Assembly (NCBI RefSeq): GCF_028617075.1
Contig: NZ_JAQKGV010000019.1
Span: 1-46,984 of the forward strand
Direction: 5' to 3'
From: Rubrobacter calidifluminis
GTDB lineage: Bacteria; Actinomycetota; Rubrobacteria; Rubrobacterales; Rubrobacteraceae
Length of the DNA stretch: 46,984 nucleotides
Both the position numbers and the translations under genes were made by a program. The notes beneath the pieces were generated by a model, which worked only from the letters and a program-made list of their open reading frames with translations, searched no databases and was not told where the DNA came from. Shown piece after piece: positions 8,434 through 16,086 of the stretch (positions are counted from its first letter, which is position 1; each line of letters starts with the position of its first letter).

Positions 8434-9768
8434 TCAGCGGATAGTGGAAGTCTCGCTGAATTCGACGTAGGGACGATTCTGCAGTGCTGCGATCACCCTC
8501 ATCAGCACGTAGTATGAAAGCGCGGCACAGAGCAGCGAGTTAAGCGCAGGGATGCCGAATCTTTCCTCCGAGAAATATCCCACAGCCGAGGCAGCGAACC
8601 AAGCAACGATGGTAATGGGGTTCAGCTTCTCCTGGCGGGCAGGCAAGGACCCGGCGCGGCCGCTCTCGGCGAGCCTGTTCCGGTGCCGCTGCAGCACGAA
8701 GTAGTCGACGACCATGATCCCTGCGATGGGAGGTACGGCGAGCCCCAAGAGGGTGAGAAACCCTTGGAAATGCTCGAGTATGCCCGCTGCAGAGAGCACG
8801 GTGCCGAAGAGCCCAACCGCTATGGTTATAGCAGCCCGGTTAAAACGCTTGGCGAAGACGGAGTCGATGAAGTTTGCCAAGCCCAGCGAAGACGAATATA
8901 GATTCCAGTCGTTGATCTTTAAAGTTCCGGCTATGAGGACCAGCGTGCCGATCACGCCGCTGGTTGAGGTAACGATGGTTATAACATTCTCGCTCTTTAC
9001 CGCGTGCGCTAAGAGTACCCCGATCAGACCTATCGTGTATTCACCAAGAGTGATCCCCAGCACGGTCTGTTTAATTACGTCGGCCGCTGAGCGATTAAAT
9101 CGCGTCATGTCCGGGGTGATCACCGCCCCGACGATGAAGCCACCTGCGACGATCGTGGTAGCTGCGGCTAGGCTGAGCTCTTTGCCCGGAGCAGGCGAGG
9201 TGACAAGCTCTCCCAGGGGGTATTTCTGCAACGCGCTGAAGATAGAGTAGCCGGCGAGTAGAAGAAAGGCTGGTACCGTAATATATGCTACCCAAGCCAT
9301 GGACAGGAACCCGTAGACGACGACCAACGTAACGGCCAGCCCCGTAACGATCGACCAGACCCAGATGGGTAAGCCGCCCACAAGCGAATGCAGGCCCTCC
9401 GCGAACACGGCGTTCTGCACCCCGAACCAGCCGATCAGGCTAACGGCAAAGACAAGTCCTATCAGGCTCGATCCGTAACGGCCGAAGCCGGCCCAACGGG
9501 CGAGCACGGAGGTGCTCAATCCCTCTCGCTGACCGGCGATGCCGGTAAAGATAGCCACTATCTCCAGGATTATGGCGCCCAGAGTCAGCGCCCAAAATGC
9601 GGACCAGAAGCTCATGCCATATCCGAGCGTAGCACCCAGCAGGAATTGCGAGAGTGCCGAGAGCTGACCGAAGCGCTGTACCGCCACGGTGAACCACGAG
9701 TATCGCTCAGAAGCTGGTACCCGAGAGAGTGAATGATCATCATGACCTATCTTTTCAGCATCAGCCAC
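8434..9768 (-). CDS. NCS1-family nucleobase/hydantoin permease
   Basis: A 444-residue integral membrane protein of the purine-cytosine permease (NCS1) family. It has an N-terminal hydrophilic stretch, then about 12 hydrophobic segments. Recognisable landmarks are ERYSWFTVAVQRFGQLSALS, LGYGMSFWSAFWALTLGAI, ARWAGFGRYGSSLIGLVFA, GGFIVGAVITPDMTRFNRS (the conserved TPDMTRF element) and PIAGIMVVDYFVLQR. The start is a GTG with GAGGAGG seven bases upstream. As first gene of the operon ending in hyuAB, it probably imports the cyclic amide that the downstream enzymes open. The hydantoin transporter Mhp1 belongs to the same family, which fits. A cytosine or purine substrate cannot be excluded. Confidence 0.88.
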   Translation of the reverse strand: MADAEKIGHDDHSLSRVPASERYSWFTVAVQRFGQLSALSQFLLGATLGYGMSFWSAFWALTLGAIILEIVAIFTGIAGQREGLSTSVLARWAGFGRYGSSLIGLVFAVSLIGWFGVQNAVFAEGLHSLVGGLPIWVWSIVTGLAVTLVVVYGFLSMAWVAYITVPAFLLLAGYSIFSALQKYPLGELVTSPAPGKELSLAAATTIVAGGFIVGAVITPDMTRFNRSAADVIKQTVLGITLGEYTIGLIGVLLAHAVKSENVITIVTSTSGVIGTLVLIAGTLKINDWNLYSSSLGLANFIDSVFAKRFNRAAITIAVGLFGTVLSAAGILEHFQGFLTLLGLAVPPIAGIMVVDYFVLQRHRNRLAESGRAGSLPARQEKLNPITIVAWFAASAVGYFSEERFGIPALNSLLCAALSYYVLMRVIAALQNRPYVEFSETSTIR

Positions 9769-10223
9769 CGCAACCTCCTCTAAAAGCTGCTCACCATACT
9801 ACATCTCTTTAGCTGGCTTCTACAGATACTCATGCACTCTTTCATTACCATGCTCCCTTTATCTCCGCTTACCCGCCGTCCATCGCACCTCTGGATTTCG
9901 TTGCCGCTTACTTTTGTATTTCGTACCAACACACAAAACCTACAGAAGCGACTCTGGATATTCTTCGGCCTCAAAGACAAAAACCACAAGATAAGAGCTT
10001 AAAGAGCTTGGACTCTTGTACGAGTCTAGGTGTAGAGCGTGAGATCTCTGAACCTTTCCGCGTACCAGATCAGAAGATGTGCTCGATAGAATCCTCATAC
10101 ATCCCATGCGCGCGTTCTCCATGATTTTCACCAGCAACTCTGATCCTCTGACAATCTTTTGTTCATCGTAACCTTGAACGGGTAGCTAGTGCCGCTAGTA
10201 CCTCTTACGATGACAAATTCCTG
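9769..10223. other. Leader region upstream of the permease operon
   Basis: About 450 bases with no convincing gene, lower in GC than the flanking coding regions. It must contain the promoter of the 9768-613 operon. I see GAGGAGG at 9774-9780 as ribosome-binding site. A short inverted repeat, GACTC-N6-GAGTC, lies at 10011-10026 and could be a regulator site. No -10/-35 pair stood out clearly enough to mark. Confidence 0.4.
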
Positions 10224-10487
10224 CTATGCCACTCCTCGTAGCAGTTTAAATATCAATGGGGCTGGCGGTACGGTCAAGGATGCAGATGTGGTATCCGTAA
10301 ACACCGGCAGCATTCTACCGGCATGATCAGTAAGCTTATCACCATCCTTTCTGCGAGGGATCCTCCGAGAGGATCCCTCGTACACGTTCTCCTCCACGGC
10401 ACCCGGGGTCCTGTAAACAAATTTGAGGCTCCCTGTACCGTCCATCTCAGGCATATCCCGCAGGAGTATGGTTTCAGTGCCAATCAT
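10224..10487 (-). CDS. Small uncharacterised ORF overlapping the hyuB remnant stop
   Basis: An 87-codon frame whose ATG (10485-10487) overlaps the stop of the hyuB remnant in an ATGA junction, the same coupling seen between real genes of the neighbouring operon. The product (MIGTETILLRDMPEMDGTG and onward) has no domain that I recognise, no membrane segment and no signal peptide. It may be a genuine last subunit of the decayed operon, or simply a frame left open by chance. An 11-bp inverted repeat sits inside it, which is unusual for coding sequence. Existence as an expressed gene is doubtful, since the upstream gene is broken. Confidence 0.35.
   Translation of the reverse strand: MIGTETILLRDMPEMDGTGSLKFVYRTPGAVEENVYEGSSRRIPRRKDGDKLTDHAGRMLPVFTDTTSASLTVPPAPLIFKLLRGVA
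10354..10380. repeat. Perfect 11-bp inverted repeat (hairpin)
   Basis: CGAGGGATCCT at 10354-10364 and AGGATCCCTCG at 10370-10380 are exact reverse complements around a 5-base loop. It lies about 105 bases downstream of the hyuB remnant stop on the minus strand. It could be a transcript-end structure of the old operon. There is no T-run next to it, so it is not marked as a terminator. Confidence 0.55.
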
Positions 10488-11246
10488 CCCTTACGCTTCC
10501 TGGCTTGCTTTCTACTCCTGTTCCCAGCCAGCTCCTCACGCTTGCGAGCTGTAGCCGCAGGGTCAACTTTGAGATCGGGGCCGATTACCACACCATAATC
10601 GCGCTCAGCGCCTTCACGTGTGACATAACCTGCGAGAACATCTCTAAGAACAGCCTGAGAGTCTCTCGTGAGTGGATCACCGTATCCCCCGCCACCTCCT
10701 GTATGTACGGTAAGTGTATCACCGGCCCTGCAAGGCATCTTGTTCACCTTGAGCATCTGTTGCTCGGAACCATTCGACCTAACCTTCACCACTGGGCCTG
10801 CGGCATCCCTGGCTCCCAAAAGGCCCCATGCCGGCGTCCTTGAACGCTCGAACCAAAGATAAAGGTTGCAATCCGTTCCAAGCTCGTATTCCCGGTAGAG
10901 ACCGCACCCTCCCCGAAACTCACCGGGGCCCCCAGAGTCTGGCCTGAAACCATACCTTTTGATCTGCACAGGGTATTTAGTTTCGAACACCTCGACTGGC
11001 ATGTCCTTGAGCCCGCCGTTTACATTGTTTATCAGGCCGTCTTGGCCATCTCCACCTTCAAATGCGCCCCACCCCCAGGGTTTGCCTCAAGTGTTAGAAA
11101 GGGAGCACTACCCTTTCTCGGGTCGAGACCAGACAGCTGCACGATCATCGAGTCTCCATAGTGAGCGCCTGCCACAGCGCTAGGCATCGCCGGTGCAAGA
11201 GCCTTGACTATGAGATCAATGAGAAGACCTACAGCAAGTTTCACAG
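10484..11246 (-). pseudogene. hyuB remnant: C-terminal part, frameshifted and cut by an IS630 element
   Basis: The frame at 10484-11002 carries the HyuB C-terminus: YPVQIKRYGFRPDSGGPGEF, GGCGLYREYELG, and the glycine-rich HTGGGGGYGDPLTRDSQAV. The upstream part of the same gene is in another frame at 11032-11244 (KLAVGLLIDLIVKALAPAMP to LTLEANPGG). The two join if one G is added to a run of five G on the minus strand near 11074-11078, which restores GGWGAFEGGDGQDGLINN. The first half of the gene is missing, because the IS630 element begins at about 11247. This was a second hyuB, distinct in sequence from the intact one at 613-2574, so the region once held more hydantoinase genes. It is non-functional as it stands. 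Confidence 0.85.
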
Positions 11247-12196
11247 TAGCTGACCCGCATCTTGCTGGTAGCCAGCATGTTCGAAAAACCCACGAGCATC
11301 TTGGGAGTTGACTGCCGAGAGCGCCTTGCCCAACGCTTCTATGAGCGCCTCTTTACCGCGGGCTGCCGCTCGGCGCAGGATCGCCTTGATCTTGGCAAAA
11401 GCCTCCTCAATGGGGTTGTAGTCGGGGGAATAGGCCGGCAGATAGAGCAACTCGCAGCCCTGCTCCTCAATCAGCTCCCTGATCCTCTTTGGTCTGTGGG
11501 CTAAGAGGTTGTCCATCACCACAATCTATCCCGTACTACGCAGGCTCTGCACCAACATCTTCTCCAAGCAGGTCTCGAAAACCCTGGCGGTGGTCGCCCC
11601 TTCCACGGCCAGAGACGGTCCTATACCTTCTATGCTCATGCTGGAGAGAAGCGTCGTGTTTGGCCCGCGAGTGCGAGGGACCGACAGACGCAACCGCTCA
11701 CCTTTCAGGGCATAGCCGTAGAGTGGAGCCAGCGAAGTGTGGACCCCGCATTCATCCACGAAAACCAGCGACTCGGGCTTTACTACCGCAGCCACCATCA
11801 CCCTCCAAGCTGCCCTTTGGAACCCATCACGCTCGGTGGTGACTCCTCCCCCTTTTTCTGGTGTAACCGATGCGAGCTATGGCACGGCACATGGGGTAGA
11901 GCGACTCACCGAGAGTCCCGCGACGGCTTCGATGTACTCGCAGCGGTCCCGGAGGGTGAGGTAGGGGTGTTCTCGGAGGTTATCTTCGAGCAGCTTCTGC
12001 GCCCTCTCGTCCAGCTTCGGAGCAGATCCGGGCCTCTTCTTCGGGGCCAGGGATTCTCCCCGCTCGGCCTTTTTCACGTAGCGTTTGACGGAGGAGAGCG
12101 AGACGGAGAAGGTACGGGCCGCCTTTAAGCTTTGGACATGCCGCCTTCCACGGCGGAGACTACCCTTCGTCTAAGGTCTTCGGAGTAACCGTTCAT
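11241..12196 (-). pseudogene. IS630 transposase, broken by two frameshifts and a nonsense codon
   Basis: Reading leftward from the ATG at 12194-12196, MNGYSEDLRRRVVSAVEGGM is an IS630 helix-turn-helix N-terminus. A one-base loss near 12130 (stop within TCCAAAGCTTAAAG) moves the frame to AARTFSVSLSSVKRYVKK. A second shift near 11882-11895 leads into CRAIARIGYTRKRG. The DDE residues are visible: FVDECGVHT, then VVMDNLLAHRP, then the Glu of PDYNPIEEAFAKIK. A TAG at 11526-11528 interrupts STG-IVVMDNLL where CAG (Gln) is likely. IS630 elements sometimes use one programmed frameshift, but three lesions, including a nonsense codon, mean this copy is dead. Confidence 0.85.
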
Positions 12197-12222
12197 GCAA
12201 CCATACTCTCACCGGTTCACTA
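11247..12222 (-). mobile_element. IS630-family insertion sequence, inactivated
   Basis: The element is bounded by TA dinucleotides, as expected for IS630/Tc1-type insertion (11247-11248 and 12221-12222). Weakly matching ends read inward as TAGCTGACCCGC on one side and TAGTGAACCGGT on the other. Its length, about 976 bases, is normal. It separates a hyuB fragment on the left from a PhoD-like fragment on the right. The two flanks do not belong to one gene, so a deletion or recombination has happened since insertion. Exact ends are estimated. Confidence 0.7.
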
Positions 12223-12457
12223 TTGCTGCAACGTGCTGTAGCACTATCCTGTGCGGTGAGGGATCGCCGAAAGCCACGCTCTGCGGGAATCTATCTGGGT
12301 TGATTCCCCTGCAACGAAACAGTTCCTCGGCGAGTGCCCGATCAACGCCCATGGGCGGGCCCGCCCCCACCTAGACCGCTACCATCCCGGCGAGCGAATG
12401 CCTGAGAAACTGCGCCCGGGAGATCCCCGCTCCCTTCTCCGCACCATTCGATGCCAT
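12223..12457 (-). pseudogene. PhoD-like phosphatase N-terminal stub
   Basis: From the ATG at 12455-12457 the frame reads MASNGAEKGAGISRAQFLRH, then SLAGMVAV and a TAG stop. In the same frame it continues with RALAEELFRCRGINPDRFPQ and SVAFGDPSPHRIVL. The FP-SVA-GDP-P-HRIVL pattern matches the start of the mature domain of PhoD-type alkaline phosphatases, which normally follow a Tat signal. Coding similarity ends at the IS630 boundary, after which only NR-stop is left. It is therefore a stub with both a nonsense mutation and a truncation. The rest of the phosphatase gene is not found on the far side of the element. Family assignment rests on one short motif. Confidence 0.55.
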
Positions 12458-12537
12458 CTCCGCCTTCTCTCGATCCCGTGTACCTGTGGGAGCAGTGTAT
12501 TCACGATCCCTCCAGGGCATGTTTAAAAGAAGCGCAA

Positions 12538-12556
12538 ACCGGCGTAAATTGCCGGT
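12538..12556 (-). terminator. Weak hairpin downstream of the sulfonate-locus minus operon
   Basis: ACCGGC at 12538-12543 and GCCGGT at 12551-12556 form a 6-bp stem with a 7-base loop, 65 bases past the stop of the last gene (12621). On the minus strand the stem is followed by TTGCGCTTCTTTT, T-rich only after a gap. It is a plausible but weak transcript end. Confidence 0.35.
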
Positions 12557-12620
12557 GCAACGCAGCTCCGGCAGTACGGCGCAACCGTGGCTGGACGGGT
12601 TCTCTCTGAGAAGGATGTCT

Positions 12621-13559
12621 TTACGGTGCTTTGCCAGACCCTGCTCTCTTTACGGACGTATTTAGATGACCGGCTTCTGCGGAGATGCTGACATTCAGCA
12701 GCTTCTCGTAGAGCTTTGTGATGGCGCCGGTGTCTTCATCCCCGTAGCCGGCTGACCTGACCAGACTGTTGAGGGATCTGATGGTGTTGCCGAGGACGAG
12801 CGATCCTCCCGCTTCTTCGATCATCTTCATAGCCAGGGAGTTGTCCTTGCACAGTAACTCAACCGTGAACACGGGAGAAAAATCCCTGTCGAGGATCTTC
12901 TCACCTAGCTCGCGGAACAGGGGGCTCATGGTGGCGGCTCTGCTCTCCGATATGATCTCGTAGAGGGTGCGAGGGGAAACCCCGATCAGGGCGGCGGCCG
13001 CGAACATCTCGGCGGTGGCTACGTTGATAGCCCCGAACATCAGGCTGTTGAGCAGTTTTATGGCGTTCCCCGTTCCTGCCTCACCCACGTGGTATATGCG
13101 TGACGCGATGGTCTCGAGGACTGGCCGTGCGGCTTCAAAGGCGCTGCGTTCTCCGCCTACGGGCAGGGTCCACTCCCCGCAGGCATCCGGCCTGCCCAGC
13201 ACGGGCGCATCCAGGTAGGCGACCCCGGTCGCCGCAGCATCGGTTGCGAGACGACGGGTTGTGGCGGGATCTACCGTGGAGGTGTCGACGATCACCAAGT
13301 TCCGGGTGGGTAAAGAGAGGAGACCCGATTCACCGCCGACCGCATCAAAGACCTCCTGCGGGGAAGGCAACGACATCAGGACCACCTCTGCGGCAGCTCC
13401 GACTTCGGCGCTGGAATCCTCCGGGATCGCGCCCATTTCGACGATGCGATCGACGGCGGAGCCGGATACGTCGTAGACGGTCACCGTGTGCCCCGCCTCC
13501 AGGAGCGCGCGGACCATTCCACTCCCCATCTTCCCCAATCCGATAACCCCTACCTGCAT
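12621..13559 (-). CDS. Beta-hydroxyacid dehydrogenase (3-hydroxyisobutyrate dehydrogenase family)
   Basis: A 312-residue NAD(P)-dependent oxidoreductase. The start is taken at the ATG 13557-13559, which has GGAGG nine bases upstream. The ATG at 13566-13568 is too close to that site. The N-terminus MQVGVIGLGKMGSGMVRALL is the Rossmann GxGxMG loop. DAPVLGRPDACGEW occupies the substrate loop where typical family members have Ser-Gly-Gly. The catalytic Lys lies in GNAIKLLNSLMFG, and FTVELLCKDNSLAMKM is the usual cofactor-domain/C-domain helix. It oxidises or reduces a short 2- or 3-hydroxy acid or aldehyde acid. It is the last gene of the minus operon that begins at 21334. It is only distantly related to the YihU-like paralogue at 17580-18515, so the two probably act on different intermediates. 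Confidence 0.82.
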   Translation of the reverse strand: MQVGVIGLGKMGSGMVRALLEAGHTVTVYDVSGSAVDRIVEMGAIPEDSSAEVGAAAEVVLMSLPSPQEVFDAVGGESGLLSLPTRNLVIVDTSTVDPATTRRLATDAAATGVAYLDAPVLGRPDACGEWTLPVGGERSAFEAARPVLETIASRIYHVGEAGTGNAIKLLNSLMFGAINVATAEMFAAAALIGVSPRTLYEIISESRAATMSPLFRELGEKILDRDFSPVFTVELLCKDNSLAMKMIEEAGGSLVLGNTIRSLNSLVRSAGYGDEDTGAITKLYEKLLNVSISAEAGHLNTSVKRAGSGKAP

Positions 13560-13650
13560 CCGGGTCATCCTCCAATCTCTTGCGTTTCTTTTCCTGGACC
13601 GCCGTGGTCGTCGTTCCACAGAGCCCGGCCCTGAGCCGGTTATGCGGGTC

Positions 13651-15069
13651 TCAAGCTCGACTGCTCACGTGGACTTGTGGCTTGGAGAGTTCCGGTATGA
13701 CGAGCATTCTTGGAGCTTTGCCCACATGGCGTGTGGCGTACCTCAGGGCCTCTTCGAAAGTGCGTGTCGGTATGCAACCCACACCTCTGGCGCACTCTGG
13801 TTCCTCGGCGCCGGCTATGTAGATGGCCCGGGCACGTTCCAAGGCGATCCCTCCCATGTAGAGCATTGAGAAGGCGTGGTAGGGATGGTAGCCGTAGGCG
13901 TGCCTGAACCTGCTGATGTACTCCTCGCGCATGCAGAGATCTTCCTCGTATTTCTGCATCTCATCCACGGTCGCGCAACGCTGGAACAGTTCGTAAGTCT
14001 CCCTGTAGGAAGGGAACCACTCGTCGTTGAACCACCCGTCGCAGACCGATGCGCAGATGACCACGGGGTTGGGTATGAGCGCGTCCGCGTTGCGGACGAT
14101 CGAGGAGCCGATGGCCTGCAGCATGAGTATGGGGTTGGAACCCATACCGGGACCGTAGTGAAAGGAACGTGGCATACCCAGGACCAGGACGTCCGCCTTC
14201 TCCTTCTCTAAGGTTACCTCGGTCCTTCTCCCGGCAACCGGCCAACTGGCCTTCTCGACTTCCTCGGCCCTTCCGGCGAAAACCGCTATCTGCCGGGATC
14301 GACCGTCGAGTACGGCGTCCACCATGAAGAAGGGGGCCTTCATGTTCTCCTCAATCTTCCGGCCTATCTCGGTTAGCTGGTGCCGAAAGTGGCTCCTCGT
14401 CGATGCCGGGGTGAAGTCTTCCCGGTGCATGGTCTTAGGGGTGTGGTGGCAGCGGATCGAACGCCAGCTCGTCAGGCCTGTACAGGGCATCTTGTACCCA
14501 CCGGAATACCCGCCGTACGGGTTCCCCAGGGTGTGGCCGAGCGTGACGACGAGATCAGCCTCGAGTATCGCACGGTTGATTTCAACCACATCTCCCCGGT
14601 CCGTCTCCCCGAGTCGGACGATCTCCCGTGGGTCCTCGGGGTCGTGGTTCACCAGTTTCTCGCCCCGGAAGCGGGTGGCGATCCTGGGGCCGAGGTAAGA
14701 CTCGAACTCTTCGTAGGTGTTCTTGCGATGCAATCCGATCGCGCAGATCAGCCTGATGTCCCGTTCGTCTACACTGGCTTCAGCGAGTTCCTCCAGAATC
14801 AGCGGTATCGACACACGTCGGTGGGCGGTGGTGTGGGCACCACCCTTCACCCGATCCGGAAAGGCTATGACGACCTTCGAGCCCGGGCCCACAAGTTCCC
14901 TTATGGGTGGACATCCTAGGGGTTCCGAGAGAGCGTTGCGGGTGGCTTCCACGGGATCTTCCAGAGGTTCCGGCTCCGGGAAATCTTCACCCGGTCTTGC
15001 GATTAGTGCGTTTTCTGGGACATCGACGTCCATCCAGGAGTCCCCATACTCTAGCCTGACGCGCTTCAC
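13651..15069 (-). CDS. LarA-family nickel-pincer enzyme homologue (hydroxyacid racemase/epimerase-like)
   Basis: A 472-residue protein of the LarA (DUF2088) family, whose characterised members racemise or epimerise 2-hydroxy acids with a nickel-pincer nucleotide. The GTG start (15067-15069) overlaps the epimerase stop by four bases. An early region holds AIGLHRKNTYEEFE, where His114 fits catalytic His108 of lactate racemase. Lys193, in GGYSGGYKMPCTG, fits the cofactor-bound Lys184. His209, sixteen residues later in CHHTP, fits the nickel ligand His200. The residue ten before the lysine is Asn183, where lactate racemase has its second catalytic base His174. That is a notable change, read by hand alignment from memory. 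LarB, LarC and LarE, needed for cofactor synthesis, are not in the window. Its gene neighbours suggest a sulfonated or related hydroxy acid substrate, but this is unproven. Confidence 0.8.
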   Translation of the reverse strand: MKRVRLEYGDSWMDVDVPENALIARPGEDFPEPEPLEDPVEATRNALSEPLGCPPIRELVGPGSKVVIAFPDRVKGGAHTTAHRRVSIPLILEELAEASVDERDIRLICAIGLHRKNTYEEFESYLGPRIATRFRGEKLVNHDPEDPREIVRLGETDRGDVVEINRAILEADLVVTLGHTLGNPYGGYSGGYKMPCTGLTSWRSIRCHHTPKTMHREDFTPASTRSHFRHQLTEIGRKIEENMKAPFFMVDAVLDGRSRQIAVFAGRAEEVEKASWPVAGRRTEVTLEKEKADVLVLGMPRSFHYGPGMGSNPILMLQAIGSSIVRNADALIPNPVVICASVCDGWFNDEWFPSYRETYELFQRCATVDEMQKYEEDLCMREEYISRFRHAYGYHPYHAFSMLYMGGIALERARAIYIAGAEEPECARGVGCIPTRTFEEALRYATRHVGKAPRMLVIPELSKPQVHVSSRA

Positions 15070-16046
15070 CCCTCGTCTCCCTTCGACCCGTCCCCGGTTG
15101 TACTGTTCAGGGGTGGCAGCCCGGCCTGTGTGCGGGCGTGATCGATCAGCCTGCGCATGCCATCCTCCATCCTGAAAGCCGGGCGAAACCCGATCTCTTC
15201 CTGCAATGCTGTGTCGTCCAGCTCCCATGCCACGCCGAATTCCCCCGGCTGGTAGGTTATGCGTGCGGAAGGTATAAGCCTCTTTACATATTCGCCCGCC
15301 TCCCTGACGGACCTTCTGTCGAACTGCGTGTTGAACACCGCCCGCACGGTCCTCGGCGAGTCGACGCAGCGTACGAGCAGGTGGGCGACGTCCTCAACGT
15401 ACTGCCAGTCCACAACGTCATCGCCGAAAGGCACGTTGGCCGCTTCCCCCAGGGCGGGTTTGACGAGTTCGTTGACGAAGGCACTCGCTCCCCGGATGCG
15501 TCCAGGACCGTAAACCACCGTGAACCTCAACCCCAGCGCATCTATCCCCCAACGCCGGATGTAATCCGCTGTCAGGTGCTCGTCGAATGACTTGGTCGCT
15601 CCGTACAGGTTGGCCGGATGGTGGGGAGCGTCGTCGGGCAGCGGTCGCTCGGGGTGAAATTGCCGGCTGCCGAAGACCACCGCCGAACTGGCCCACACGA
15701 CCTTCTTCAGACCGAACAGGCGTGCTGCCTCCAAGACGTTCGTTTGTCCTTGGATGTTTACCCGGATCGCGAGCGGTGGGTTCTCGCTGCAGGCGGGGTG
15801 CAGCAGGGAGGCTAGGTGGATCACCCTTTCCACCCCATGCTTCTGGATGACGTGCGCCAGGTCCCGCAGAGAAGACACGTCTCCCCTCTCGAAAGAGATC
15901 CTGGAGATCTCCTCCGGCGTGAGCACGGTATGGATGACGTTGGACGGCAGGGGGTCCAGCGTGATGACCCTCCGGTCCGACCCGAGCAGCACCCGTGCTA
16001 CATACGCACCGATGAATCCGGCTCCGCCGGTGATCAGAACCGACAA
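15066..16046 (-). CDS. NAD-dependent epimerase/dehydratase (extended SDR)
   Basis: A 326-residue extended short-chain dehydrogenase. MSVLITGGAGFIGAYVARVL carries the TGGxGFIG nucleotide loop. ERGDVSSL, VIHLASLLHP and VWASSAVVFG follow, and the catalytic pair is in LYGATKSFDE (Tyr-x-x-x-Lys). The pattern is that of NDP-sugar epimerases, but relatives also act on small polyols and acids (for example threonine or threuronate dehydrogenase-type enzymes). It overlaps the LarA-family gene by four bases, so the two are translated together. The shared coupling suggests successive steps on one substrate, perhaps oxidation or inversion at neighbouring carbons. I cannot name the substrate. Confidence 0.82.
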   Translation of the reverse strand: MSVLITGGAGFIGAYVARVLLGSDRRVITLDPLPSNVIHTVLTPEEISRISFERGDVSSLRDLAHVIQKHGVERVIHLASLLHPACSENPPLAIRVNIQGQTNVLEAARLFGLKKVVWASSAVVFGSRQFHPERPLPDDAPHHPANLYGATKSFDEHLTADYIRRWGIDALGLRFTVVYGPGRIRGASAFVNELVKPALGEAANVPFGDDVVDWQYVEDVAHLLVRCVDSPRTVRAVFNTQFDRRSVREAGEYVKRLIPSARITYQPGEFGVAWELDDTALQEEIGFRPAFRMEDGMRRLIDHARTQAGLPPLNSTTGDGSKGDEG

Positions 16047-16086
16047 GCTGTATGCCTCCTTCCGCCGGTCGCGGATCCCACCCCGC

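Noticed and set aside
11241-12196. Programmed frameshift in the IS630 transposase keeping the element active
   Set aside because: Two shifts and an in-frame TAG occur, and one programmed slip could not repair all three lesions.
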